From NCBI GenBank assembly GCA_963738365.1, contig CAVTWH010000008.1, positions 372,001 through 436,000 on the forward strand: a stretch of 64,000 nucleotides of DNA, in the 5' to 3' direction. The notes beneath the pieces are model-generated. The model did no database searches. It worked only from the letters and a program-made list of their open reading frames with translations, and was not told the origin of the DNA. This document shows positions 25,151 to 34,999 of the stretch, piece after piece; position 1 is the stretch's first letter; every line of letters begins with the position of its first letter. A program made the translations under genes and the position numbers. This stretch comes from CAVTWH01 sp963738365. Lineage in GTDB: Bacteria; Actinomycetota; Actinomycetes; Mycobacteriales; Micromonosporaceae.

Positions 25151-26008
25151 ATGGCCGGACTGCGGGAGCTGCTGCGCGTACCCGAGGGCAGCGCCGCGGC
25201 GCTGGCCTCGGTGGACACCCGGTCGACGCCCGGACTGCCGCACCGGCGCGCCGACAAGAGCTGGGCCCGGCGCGAGCTGGCCCGCATCGGCGCCGACCTG
25301 GCCACCGGGCAGGAGCAGCTGTACGCGCAGGCGAAGGTGGCCGGCGACCAGCGCCGGGTGCTGCTGGTGCTGCAGGCGATGGACTGCGGCGGAAAGGACG
25401 GCGCGACCCGTCGGGTGGCCGGCATGATGAATCCGCAGGGCCTGCACGTGGTCGTCGTTCGGCAAGCCGACCCAGGAGGAGCTGGCGCACGATTTCCTGT
25501 GGCGGATCCGGGCCGCCTGCCGGCTGCCGGGCTGCGTCGGGGTGTTCAACCGGTCGCACTACGAGGACGTGCTGATCGTCCGGGTGCACGACCTGGTACC
25601 GCCGGAGGAGTGGCAGGGCCGGTACGACAAGATCAACGAGCTTTGAGCGCGAACTGGCCGACGACGGCGTGCACGATCCTCAAGGTCATGCTGCACATCT
25701 CCTACGCGGAGCAGGGCGACCGGCTGGCTCGACCGGCTGGCCGACCCGACGAAGCACTGGAAGTTCAACCCGGCCGACCTGGACGAGCGTGCCTACTGGG
25801 AGCGAGTACCAGGCCGCCTACGCCGACGCGCTCGGCCGCTGTTCGACCGAGGCCGCGCCGTGGTACGTGGTGCCCGCCGACCGCAAGTGGTACCGCGACT
25901 GGGCGGTGGCCACGCTGCTGGCGGAGACGCTCGCCGGGACTGGAGTTGAGCTACCCGCCCGGCGACTTCGACCCGGAGGAGCAGCGCGCCCGGCTGGCCG
26001 CACCGTGA
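25151..26008 (+). CDS. ppk2: Polyphosphate kinase 2 (PPK2) family protein (frameshifted as read)
   Basis: After repair, about 285 residues. MDCGGKDGATRR is the PPK2 Walker-A-like loop. CVGVFNRSHYEDVLIVRVHD and HISYAEQ follow, then WKFNPADLDERAYW and APWYVVPADRKWYRDWAVA near the end. PPK2 moves phosphate between polyphosphate and nucleotides. Breaks lie near 25455, 25641 (extra C), 25672 (extra C), 25727 (extra G), 25800 (extra G) and 25940 (extra A); most look like one inserted base. A ribosome site GGAGGGGG precedes the ATG at 25151. It sits beside the phosphate transporter operon, which fits a shared phosphate role. Confidence 0.85.
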   Translation: MAGLRELLRVPEGSAAALASVDTRSTPGLPHRRADKSWARRELARIGADLATGQEQLYAQAKVAGDQRRVLLVLQAMDCGGKDGATRRVAGMMNPQGLHVVVVRQADPGGAGARFPVADPGRLPAAGLRRGVQPVALRGRADRPGARPGTAGGVAGPVRQDQRALSANWPTTACTILKVMLHISYAEQGDRLARPAGRPDEALEVQPGRPGRACLLGASTRPPTPTRSAAVRPRPRRGTWCPPTASGTATGRWPRCWRRRSPGLELSYPPGDFDPEEQRARLAAP

Positions 26009-26049
26009 CGCCGGCACGCGGCAGCGCCCGCACCGACTCGACCGGCCCA

Positions 26050-26086
26050 AATGAACATTAGGTGAACGACAAGTGAACGCGTGAAC
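26050..26086 (-). promoter_or_regulatory. PHO box (PhoP-binding direct repeats) before DUF47-pit
   Basis: TGAAC occurs at 26052, 26063 and 26074, exactly 11 nt apart, with a fourth at 26082. Read on the minus strand these are GTTCA-type 11-bp direct repeats, the actinomycete PHO box. It is 120-160 nt upstream of the DUF47 start. Confidence 0.75.
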
Positions 26087-26208
26087 GGGCTGGTAGGCGC
26101 TCGCATGCGCCGATGGTGATCACCGCTTAGCATTCCCCCGACCGGCACGGACCGGCCGGTCGCCCGCTCGCTCACCCCAGGTTCGCTCCACGACGAGGTG
26201 CACCGACC

Positions 26209-26834
26209 GTGCGATTCAAGATCCGCCCGAGCGACGACACGTTCTACGACTACTTCAGCCGGGCCGCCCAGAACCTGGTCAGGGGCACGGAGCTGCTGTC
26301 CGAGCTGGCGCTGCCGGGCGCCGACGTGCAGTCGATCGCCGAGCGGCTGGTGGAGGTCGAGCACGACAGCGACCAGATCACGCACGAGCTGTACAACAAG
26401 ATCAATCGACCTTCGTCACGCCGTTCGACCGCGAGGACATCTACCGGCCTCGGCTCCAGCCTGGACGACGTGATGGACCACCTGGAGGCGGTCGGCACCT
26501 GCGTCTACCTCTACGGCCTGACCAGCTGCCGGCGCTGCCCCGGGAGATGCACGAGATGGTCGACGTGCTGGACCAGCAGGCCAAGGTCACCGCCGACGCG
26601 ATGCCCCGGCTGAAGTCGATGAAGAACCTCAAGGACTACTGGGTCGAGTGCAACCGGCTGGAGAACGAGGGCGACCGGGCGTACCGGATGCTGCTGGTCC
26701 GGCTGTTCTCCGGCGAGTACGACGCGCTCACCGTGCTCAAGATGAAGGAGGTCGCCGACGAGATGGAGAAGGCCTGCGACGCCTTCGAGCACGTGGCCAA
26801 CACGGTCGAGACCATCGCCGTCAAGGAGTCCTGA
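26209..26834 (+). CDS. DUF47/PhoU-like phosphate transport accessory protein (frameshifted as read)
   Basis: About 207 residues from the GTG at 26209. MRFKIRPSDDTFYDYFSRAA, then VEVEHDSDQITHELYNKIN, DREDIYR, SSLDDVMDHLEAVG and EMEKACDAFEHVANTVETIA fit the DUF47 (TIGR00153) helical family, related to PhoU with acidic metal-binding ExxxD motifs. It is coupled to Pit transporters. Three single-base breaks occur near 26403 (a base missing), 26452 (a base extra) and 26527 (a base missing). The end overlaps nothing; pit follows after 5 nt. It is probably induced by phosphate starvation through the PHO box. Confidence 0.85.
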
Positions 26835-26839
26835 CGCTC

Positions 26840-27851
<1,012 letters not shown>

Positions 27852-27855
27852 GCGG

Positions 27856-28213
27856 TCACTCCGCCAGGTAGGTGCCGTGCCCGGCGACCACCAGGTCGCC
27901 GTCGAACTGCGAGCACCTCGCAGACCAGGCCGCCGCGCTGGTTGCGGTAGGAGATGACCAGGGTACGCACGCCCGCGTAGCACCCGAGCAGCTCGAAGCG
28001 CAGGTCCGGGACCTGGGCCAGGGCGGCGCTCCAGTAGGCGCGCAGGGCCGCCTTGCCGCGTACCTCGCCACCGGAGGCGGGGACCACCCGGGCGGCCACC
28101 GGGGAGGTGAACACCACGTCGTCGGCGAAGTGCGCGAGGACCGCCTCGATGTCGTGCGCGTTCCACGCGCGTACCCACTGATCGGTGAAGGCCCGTGCGG
28201 CAGCGTGATCCAT
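27856..28213 (-). CDS. SnoaL-like/NTF2-fold protein (frameshifted near its end)
   Basis: About 119 residues. The NTF2/SnoaL cone fold shows AFTDQWVRAWNAHDIEAVLAH, FADDVVFTSPVAAR, GKAALRAYWSAALAQ and PDLRFELLGCYAG. One break near 27905 moves the last strand, QFDGDLVVAGHGTYLAE, to another frame, which stops at 27856-27858. Members are isomerases or orphan small-ligand binders, and no substrate can be assigned. ATG 28213 is chosen; an in-frame GTG six codons upstream is possible. Confidence 0.7.
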
Positions 28214-28255
28214 GCCGGCAGCCTGGACCACCGATCAGGGGCTTGTCGACCCGGT

Positions 28256-29236
28256 TCAGCTGTAGCTCACGCCGATCTGTTCGCGGATGGTGTCCAGGGT
28301 GCGCATCATGGCCAGCGTGGCGTCCAGCGGGACCAGCGGGCTCTCGGTCAGCCCGGCCTCCAGGCAGCGCATCACCTCTTCGGCCTCGTAGCCCAGGCCG
28401 TTGCCGCGCAGCGGGACCTGCACCGTCTCGGCGTCCTCGCCGTGGCAGAGCCGTGAAGCTGGTCGGGCGGTAGAAGCCGCGGGGCAGGTCGATCCGGCCG
28501 CGGGTACCGGTGACGGTGGCCGCGTTGCGGTGGTCACCGACGAAGCTGCAGGGCAGGTCGCCACGCCGCCGCCCGGGTAGCCGAGGACCACGCCGGTGTT
28601 CTGGTCCACGCCCGCCCGCGTCCAAGGTGGCCACGGCGTTGACCGGTCCGGCGTCACCGAGGAACAGCTGGGCGAACGTGATCGGGTAGACGCCGAGGTC
28701 GAGCAGGTGCCGCCGCCCAGCGCCGGGTTGCGCAGCCGGTGCTCCGGGTCGGGCGGGGCCGGCGAACCCGAAGTCGGCGTGACGTGGGTGACCTCGCCGA
28801 TGGCGCCGTCGGCGACCAGCTCGACGATCCGGCGGATGGTCGGGTTGGTGCGCATCCACATGGCTTCCATCAGGAACAGGCCGCGCTCCCGCGGCCGGTG
28901 TCGACCAGGTCGTGCGAGGTCGCCGCCGGTCCAGCGTGAACGGCTTCTCGCAGAGCACCGCCTTGCCGGCCTCCAGGCACAGCTTGGTCGCCGCGTGGTG
29001 GGCGATGTGCGGGGTGGCCACGTAGACCACGTCGACGTCGGGGTCCGCGGCCAGCTCCCGCCAGGAGCCGTACGCCCGGGCGAAGCCGTGCTCGGTCGGC
29101 GAACTCCTGGGCGGTCTCCAGGCGGCGGGAGGCCACCGCCGCCAGCTCGGCGTGCGGCAGCAGCGGCCAGGTCCTCGGCGAAACTGGTGGCGATGCCGCC
29201 GGTGGCGAGGATCCCCCAGCGGGTACGAGCGGTCAT
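28256..29236 (-). CDS. Gfo/Idh/MocA-family NAD(P)-dependent oxidoreductase (frameshifted as read)
   Basis: About 325 residues when joined. The N-terminal Rossmann domain starts TRWGILATGGIATSFAEDL. It continues with SRRLETAQEFA, AYGSWRELAADPDVDVVYVA, TPHIAHHAATKLCLEAGKAV and LCEKPFTLD, the family's E-K-P motif. The second domain has FLMEAMWMRTNPTIRRIVEL and LLDLGVYPITFAQLFLG. Six or more breaks lie between 28450 and 29165. The sugar or inositol-type substrate cannot be told. It is divergent from the NUDIX gene, with starts 44 nt apart. Confidence 0.8.
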   Translation of the reverse strand: MTARTRWGILATGGIATSFAEDLAAAAARRAGGGGLPPPGDRPGVRRPSTASPGRTAPGGSWPRTPTSTWSTWPPRTSPTTRRPSCAWRPARRCSARSRSRWTGGDLARPGRHRPRERGLFLMEAMWMRTNPTIRRIVELVADGAIGEVTHVTPTSGSPAPPDPEHRLRNPALGGGTCSTSASTRSRSPSCSSVTPDRSTPWPPWTRAGVDQNTGVVLGYPGGGVATCPAASSVTTATRPPSPVPAAGSTCPAASTARPASRLCHGEDAETVQVPLRGNGLGYEAEEVMRCLEAGLTESPLVPLDATLAMMRTLDTIREQIGVSYS

Positions 29237-29279
29237 GGGAATGATCCAAGCACATCGCCGGCGGCGTTAGGCTCGCCCG

Positions 29280-30062
29280 ATGGAAGCTGACCCGGACGCG
29301 GCGGTACACGACCGGCTGGTCTCCGTAGCGCGCCGGTTCGCCGCCTCCGGCGCGGTGCCGGTGCCCGCCCGGGCCGCCGCGACCGTGGTGCTGTTGCGCC
29401 CGCCGCTGGACGTGTTCCTGCTGCGCCGCGCGTCCACGATGGCGTTCGCGGCCGGCATGTATGTGTTCCCGGGCGGCGCGGTGGATCCCCGGGACGCCGG
29501 CGCCGGGCTGCCGTTCGTCGGGGCGCCGCCCGCCTGGTGGGCGCAGCGCCTCGGGGTGGGGCGCGAACAGGCCCGGGCGGTGGTGTGCGCGGCGGCCCGG
29601 GAGGTCTTCGAGGAGGCCGGCGTGCTGCTGGCCACCCCGGCCGACGGCGGTGACCTGCCCGCCTCGCCGCGCTGGGAGGACGACCGGCGCGCCGTCGAGC
29701 AGCGCGCCCTGGGCTTCGCCGAACTGCTCGTCCGGGAGGGGCTGCAACTGCGCGCCGACCTGCTGCGCCCGTGGGGACGGTGGATCACCCCGGAGTTCGA
29801 GCCGCGCCGGTACGACACCTGGTTCTTCGTGGCGGCGCTGCCGTCCGGCCAGTTGGGCCGGCACGCCACCCGGGAGGCGGACGAGGCGCGCTGGGTGCCG
29901 GTGCGGGACACCGACGGGCTGGCGATGCTGCCACCGACCCGGCGGACGCTGGCCGAGCTGGCCGCCTTCCCGGACGTACCGGCGGTGCTGGCGGCGGCCG
30001 GTGACCGGGACGCGGCCACACCGGTGCTGCCCCGGTTCACCGGGGAGACGGTCGAATACTGA
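29280..30062 (+). CDS. NUDIX hydrolase with split Nudix box
   Basis: 260 residues. GGAVDPRDAG at about residue 64 begins the Nudix box. It is interrupted by about 25 residues and resumes as AAREVFEEAGVLL, the R-E-x-x-E-E-x-G core. This insertion is typical of the NUDT19/RP2p acyl-CoA diphosphatase-like branch. TAGGCT at 29268-29273 lies 6 nt before the ATG, so the mRNA is leaderless. Substrates could be CoA esters or nucleoside diphosphates; the family alone does not decide. Confidence 0.85.
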   Translation: MEADPDAAVHDRLVSVARRFAASGAVPVPARAAATVVLLRPPLDVFLLRRASTMAFAAGMYVFPGGAVDPRDAGAGLPFVGAPPAWWAQRLGVGREQARAVVCAAAREVFEEAGVLLATPADGGDLPASPRWEDDRRAVEQRALGFAELLVREGLQLRADLLRPWGRWITPEFEPRRYDTWFFVAALPSGQLGRHATREADEARWVPVRDTDGLAMLPPTRRTLAELAAFPDVPAVLAAAGDRDAATPVLPRFTGETVEY

Positions 30063-30080
30063 CCGGCGCCGGTCGGCCGT

Positions 30081-30190
30081 TGTGGCCGGAAGCTGCGGGG
30101 CCGCTTCGGAAGCCGTCAGGCTGCTGTAGCCGGAAGCCGCGAGGCTGCTGGAGTTGGAAGCCGTGAGGCGGCTGTGGCCGGAGGCGGTGA
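30081..30190. repeat. Imperfect ~24-bp tandem repeats after the NUDIX gene
   Basis: Copies begin near 30081, 30105, 30127, 30151 and 30175. The shared core is CCGGAAGCCG followed by AGGCTGCTG. Non-coding on the plus strand. Confidence 0.7.
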
Positions 30191-30355
30191 CCCGCCAGTC
30201 ACCAGCTCCGGCCACCCGATCGGTCCAACCGACCGACCTGCCTCGGGCACTCCGCGGTGGACGGGCGTCAGGTCCACTCTGGACAGTCGGGTCCGGCTGT
30301 GGCGCGCCGGACCCCGCTCCACGACCGGTCCGGCACCTCCCGGGAGCCCGGTCGT

Positions 30356-30367
30356 GAAAGCGCTCTC
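30356..30367. promoter_or_regulatory. LacI-family operator-like palindrome
   Basis: GAAAGCGCTCTC, close to the LacI/PurR-type consensus with a central CG step. Confidence 0.55.
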
Positions 30368-30439
30368 TTGCCTGACGTTCTTACCGACCGCCCGACCCGG
30401 TGTCAAGATGCTCCCCGGCTGATTGGCGCAATCGTGCCT

Positions 30440-30451
30440 GAAACGCGCTTC
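30440..30451. promoter_or_regulatory. Second LacI-family operator-like site
   Basis: GAAACGCGCTTC, an imperfect palindrome 84 nt after the first site. No gene starts just downstream. Confidence 0.4.
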
Positions 30452-30540
30452 TGCCGGGGAGGTATCGCCGTCATCGTCCAGTTGCGGACGGCTCTGCGCG
30501 GGCCCACGGAAAGGTTGCGCCGGGGCTGCCGAACGACGTT

Positions 30541-30553
30541 GAAACCGCTCTCA
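30541..30553. promoter_or_regulatory. LacI operator downstream of lacI
   Basis: GAAACCGCTCTCA, the exact reverse complement of the site at 31703-31715 on the other side of the lacI gene. Confidence 0.6.
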
Positions 30554-30559
30554 AGAACG

Positions 30560-31571
30560 TCAGGTGGAGTCGCGGACCACCAGTTCGGTGTCCAGGATGA
30601 TGGCCTCCTCGATCTGTTCGCCGGCCACCAGGCGGACCAGCTGGCGGGCCAGCAGCCGGCCCAGCTCCACGATCGGCTGGCGGACCGTGGTCAGCGGCGG
30701 CTCGGTGTACTGGGCGAACTCGAAGTCGTCGAAGCCGACCACGGCTACGTCGTCGGGCACCCGCCGGCCGCTGGTCCGTAGCGCCCGCAGCGCGCCGTGG
30801 GCCATCAGGTCGGAGGCCACGAAAACCGCGTCCAGGGTGGGGTCGTCCTCCAGCAGTTGGCGCATCGGCGATTCGCCGGACTGGCGGGTGAAGTCGCCCT
30901 CCGCCACGATCGAACGGCGCCGGGCGGCCCGCAGCTCGCCGCCGGTACCCGGCCAGCCGGTCGATACCGGCCGGCATGTCCTGCGGGCCGGCGATGGTGC
31001 CGATCCTGGTCCGGCCGCGCTCCAGCAGGTGGCGCACCGCGGCGGCGGCCCCGCCGGCCGAATCCACCCCGACGATCGGGATGTTCGCCCGGCCCAGCGG
31101 GCGCTCCATCGCCACCACCGGGATGTTCATCCGCTGCAGGCTCACCGGCAACGGGTCGGCGCCGTGCATCGACGCCATCATCACCCCGTCCACGTGCCGG
31201 GCCAGGGCGTACTGCTCGATGCGGTCGTGGCTGGCGGCCGAGTTGGCCATCATCAGCACCAGGTTGAAGTCGGCGTCTTCCAGCTCCTGGCTGACCCCGC
31301 GGACGATGCCCGGGAAGAACGGGTCGTCGGAGAAGACCCGGGTGGCCGGCTCCGGGAACACCAGCGCCATCGAGCCGGTGCGCTGGGTGGCCAGGCTGCG
31401 CGCGGCGGCGTTGGGGACGTAGCCCAGCTCCCGCACGGCCCGCAGCACGGCGTCCCGGTTCTCCACGGCGACCCGCAGCGAGCCGTTGAGCACCCGCGAC
31501 GCGGTGGCCCGGGAGACGCCGGCGCGCAGGGCTACCCGCTCCAGCGTGGGCCGCCCGCTCGAATCGCTCAT
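30560..31571 (-). CDS. LacI-family transcriptional regulator (one frame break)
   Basis: About 336 residues. The N-terminal helix-turn-helix TLERVALRAGVSRATASRVL and the hinge helix YVPNAAARSLATQRTGS are typical. A periplasmic-binding-type sugar domain follows, with IPVVAMERPLG, DAVFVASDLMAHGALRALR, VGFDDFEFAQYTEPPLTTVRQP and the closing IILDTELVVRDST. One break near 30945 separates the two lobes. ATG 31571 follows GGCGGAGG, a good ribosome site. Identical operator halves flank the gene, suggesting autoregulation. No sugar transporter or hydrolase is adjacent, so its target operon lies elsewhere or was lost. Confidence 0.87.
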
Positions 31572-31702
31572 CGCAACCAACCTCCGCCGGACACGCTATC
31601 CCAGCCGACCCCCGCAGCGGACCCCTGTGTACCCGCTCTCTCGGCCGGTTCTGCCCGGCCTTCCGCCGACCGACCGGGCCGCTGTCCGGGCCGGACCGGA
31701 GC

Positions 31703-31715
31703 TGAGAGCGGTTTC
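31703..31715. promoter_or_regulatory. LacI operator upstream of lacI
   Basis: TGAGAGCGGTTTC, about 130 nt upstream of the lacI start. It is identical in inverse orientation to the site beyond the lacI stop codon. Confidence 0.6.
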
Positions 31716-31833
31716 GCACCCAGGGCACCGGCCGCCCGGTGACGGCGACCGGGGGCGGAGCAGGCGCCCGGCGGCGGAGACGACCGACGGCGCAGGCGAA
31801 CGGAGGCGGACGCGGCGGCCGGCGAAGACGACC

Positions 31834-31862
31834 GGCGGCGACCCGCACGGGTCACCGCCGCC
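31834..31862. terminator. GC-rich hairpin downstream of pstB
   Basis: GGCGGCGACCC is followed after GCAC by GGGTCACCGCCGCC, an inverted repeat with a small bulge. It is a likely end of the pst transcript. Confidence 0.5.
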
Positions 31863-31880
31863 CCAGGCGCCGCACCGGCT

Positions 31881-31982
31881 CAGCCGAAAGCGACCCGGCA
31901 GATCGAGTTCGGCGTCAGCCGAAACCTGCCCGTAGATCGAGTTCGGCGTCAGCCGAAACCTGCCCGTAGATCGAGTTCGGCG

Positions 31983-32004
<22 letters not shown>
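31881..32004 (-). repeat. 34-bp tandem repeats duplicating the pstB 3' end
   Basis: Copies at 31881-31915 (35 bp, diverged), 31916-31949 and 31950-31983 (identical), then a partial copy running into pstB, including its stop codon. The unit contains GATCGAGTTCGGCGT and CAGCCGAAACCTGCCCGT. Confidence 0.95.
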
Positions 32005-32760
<756 letters not shown>

Positions 32761-32792
32761 GATTGTTTCCTCGGTCGTGATGGGTGCGGCGG

Positions 32793-33875
32793 TCACTTGA
32801 ACTTCGACCTGCGGGCCAGCAACTTCGCCGCGACCGTCAGGATCATGACGAGCGCGACCAGGGTGAGCGCGGCCGTCCAGGCGCGCGGGGGGCCGTACTT
32901 CGAGGCGAGGCCGGCCTGCTGGTAGATGTAGAGGGACAGCGACTCCTGGTTGCCGGAGAACGGGTTGGTGACGATCGAATCCTGGCCACCGGCCACCAGC
33001 AGTACGGGAGCGGTCTCACCGGCGGCCCGGGCGACGGCGAGCATCACGCCGGTGACGATGCCGGGCAGTGCGGTGGGCAGCACGATCCGGACGATCGTCT
33101 TCCACTTGGCCATGCCGAGGGCGTAGGCGCCCTCCCGCAGCGCGGCCGGTACCAGCCGGAGCATCTCCTCGGTGGACCGGGTGATGGTGGGCAGCATGAG
33201 CACCGACAGGGCCAGCGCCGCGGCGAAACCGGAGTACTTCGGGCGCCCGTCCGCGGACAGCTGCGGCGACACGATGAGCACCCAGAACGCCAGGATGAAC
33301 AGGCCCGCCACGATCGACGGGATGCCGGTCATCACATCCACGAAGAAGCGGATCAGGGTGGTCAGCCGGCCCCGGCCGTACTCGACGATGTAGATGGCGC
33401 CGAGCACGCCCAGCGGCACGGTGATCAGCGTGGCGATGCCGGCCTGCTCAAGGGTGCCGATGATGGCGTGGTAGGCCCCGCCGCCGGAGTCGAACGCGGT
33501 GATGTTCCGGTTCGAGTGGGTGAAGAAGGCGCTGTCCAGCCGCTGGGTGCCCTTGCTGAGCAGGGTCACGATGACCGAGACCAGCGGCAGCAGGGCCAGC
33601 ACGAAGGCCGAGTAGATCAGCGTGGTGGCCACCCGGTTGGTGGCCGCCCGGCGCCCCTCCACCGCGACCGACGAGCCGGCCGTGATGAGCAGGAAGAGCA
33701 GCAGTGCGCCGACGGCGGTCAGTGCCCAGCCGCCGCCGAGCAGGTCGAGGACCTGGAACAGCAGGTACCCCAGGACGGCGGCGAGCAGCGCGGTGCCGGC
33801 CGGGGCCCAGGCCGGCAGGTGCCGGGCGGTCAGGTCGCCGACCGGCGCGGTGGCGGGTACGGCTGGCGCGCTCAT
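32793..33875 (-). CDS. pstA: Phosphate ABC transporter permease PstA
   Basis: 360 residues. An N-terminal extension holds three hydrophobic segments (ALLAAVLGYLLFQVLDLL; WALTAVGALLLFLLITAGSS; LIYSAFVLALLPLVSVIVTL). The binding-protein-dependent permease domain follows, with the EAA loop (RLVPAALREGAYALGMAKW) and IPSIVAGLFILAFWV. It forms the channel with PstC. Its ATG overlaps the pstC stop by 4 nt (33872-33875), so the two are translationally coupled. Confidence 0.93.
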   Translation of the reverse strand: MSAPAVPATAPVGDLTARHLPAWAPAGTALLAAVLGYLLFQVLDLLGGGWALTAVGALLLFLLITAGSSVAVEGRRAATNRVATTLIYSAFVLALLPLVSVIVTLLSKGTQRLDSAFFTHSNRNITAFDSGGGAYHAIIGTLEQAGIATLITVPLGVLGAIYIVEYGRGRLTTLIRFFVDVMTGIPSIVAGLFILAFWVLIVSPQLSADGRPKYSGFAAALALSVLMLPTITRSTEEMLRLVPAALREGAYALGMAKWKTIVRIVLPTALPGIVTGVMLAVARAAGETAPVLLVAGGQDSIVTNPFSGNQESLSLYIYQQAGLASKYGPPRAWTAALTLVALVMILTVAAKLLARRSKFK

Positions 33876-34912
33876 GCGGCACTCCCCACGAATTCCCGGC
33901 GCCGGTAGATGATGGCCCGGGCGGTCATGTTGACCACCAGGGTGATGGCGAACAGCACCAGACCGGAGGCGATCAGCGCGCCCCGGCCGACGTCGCCGGC
34001 CTCACCGAACTTGTTGGCGATGTTGGCGGCCACGCTGTTGCCGCCGATGTCGAGGATGTCGGCGCTGATGACGTTGGTGCTGCCCAGCGTGAGGGCCAGC
34101 GCGATGGTCTCGCCGAGCGCCCGGCCGAGGCCGAGCATCACGCTGGCGATCAGCCCGGGGCGGCCGTAGGGGAGGACCGCGGTGCGGATCATCTCCCACT
34201 TGGTGGCGCCCAGCGCCAGCGCGGCCTCCTCGTTCATCGGCGGCGTCTGGCGGAACACCTCGCGGGACAGCGAGGTCACGATCGGCAGCACCATGATGGC
34301 CAGGACCAGGCCGCCGAGCAGCAGCGACTGGCCATAGGGGCCGTCGCCGCCGAAGATCGGGATCCAGCCGAAGTAATGATGCAGCCAGCCGGAGAACTGC
34401 TTGACCGGGCCGGCCAGGTAGTCCCGGCCCCACAGCCCGAAGACGATGCTCGGTACGGCGGCCAGCAGGTCGATGAGGAAGCCGAGGCCGTCGGCGACCC
34501 GCCGGGGCGCGTAGTGGCTCAGGCACAGCGCGATGCCGATCGCCACGGGTACCGCCATGACCAGCGCGATGAGCGAGCTGACAACGGTGCCGAAGGCCAG
34601 CGCGGCGATGCCGAACTTGGGCGCCGTCGGGTCGTCCGGGAACCAGTCCTTATAGGTCAGGAAGTTGGCGGTGTTGGCGCGCAGCGCCGGGACGGCCTTC
34701 ACGACCAGGAAGATGGCGATCGCCACGATGATGACCAGTACGGTCGCGCCGGCCCCCGTGGACAGCCAGCGGAACAGGCTCTCCGGCCCGAACCGGCGCC
34801 GGGGCGGCAGCCCGGTACCGCCGCCGAGCGGGCCGCGCGTCGGGTCACCGGTCGGCTGCGCCGGGGCCGGGTCGGCGGTCCCGGTCGAACCGGCGAACGA
34901 ACGTTGGCTCAT
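33872..34912 (-). CDS. pstC: Phosphate ABC transporter permease PstC
   Basis: 346 residues. A Pro/Gly-rich cytoplasmic N-terminus comes before the first span (ATVLVIIVAIAIFLVVKAVP). The PstC-typical YKDWFPDDPTAPKFGIAALA external loop follows, then IDLLAAVPSIVFGLWG and the EAA loop NEEAALALGATKWEMIRTAV. It is the partner of PstA. It is separated from pstS by a hairpin that likely lowers its expression relative to the binding protein. Confidence 0.93.
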   Translation of the reverse strand: MSQRSFAGSTGTADPAPAQPTGDPTRGPLGGGTGLPPRRRFGPESLFRWLSTGAGATVLVIIVAIAIFLVVKAVPALRANTANFLTYKDWFPDDPTAPKFGIAALAFGTVVSSLIALVMAVPVAIGIALCLSHYAPRRVADGLGFLIDLLAAVPSIVFGLWGRDYLAGPVKQFSGWLHHYFGWIPIFGGDGPYGQSLLLGGLVLAIMVLPIVTSLSREVFRQTPPMNEEAALALGATKWEMIRTAVLPYGRPGLIASVMLGLGRALGETIALALTLGSTNVISADILDIGGNSVAANIANKFGEAGDVGRGALIASGLVLFAITLVVNMTARAIIYRRREFVGSAA

Positions 34913-34959
34913 GGGCTGAGCTCTCCGTCCACTGTGGATGAGTCGGTCGACAGGTGCGG

Positions 34960-34991
34960 CTCAGGGCGCCACCGGATGGTGACGCCCTGAG
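34960..34991 (-). terminator. Attenuating hairpin between pstS and pstC
   Basis: CTCAGGGCG at 34960-34968 pairs with CGCCCTGAG at 34983-34991, with further pairing (CCACC with GGTG) inside. It lies 9 nt after the pstS stop. It fits partial termination that keeps pstS mRNA above pstCAB. Confidence 0.7.
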
Positions 34992-34999
34992 CCGGCTGG

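Larger units (their letters stand above)
30063..30559. other. Gene-free stretch with 24-bp repeats and LacI-type operator sites
   Basis: No convincing reading frame. 30081-30190 holds four to five imperfect ~24-bp repeats (core GGAAGCCG...GGCTGCTG). 30356-30367 and 30440-30451 look like LacI-family operators, and 30541-30553 is a third. A GGGGAGGTA near 30456 resembles a ribosome site but no gene follows it. Confidence 0.6.
31572..31982. other. Intergenic region between lacI and pstB
   Basis: Holds the lacI promoter side with an operator at 31703-31715, a GC-rich hairpin near 31834-31862 and the tandem repeats after pstB. No gene is seen. Confidence 0.6.
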
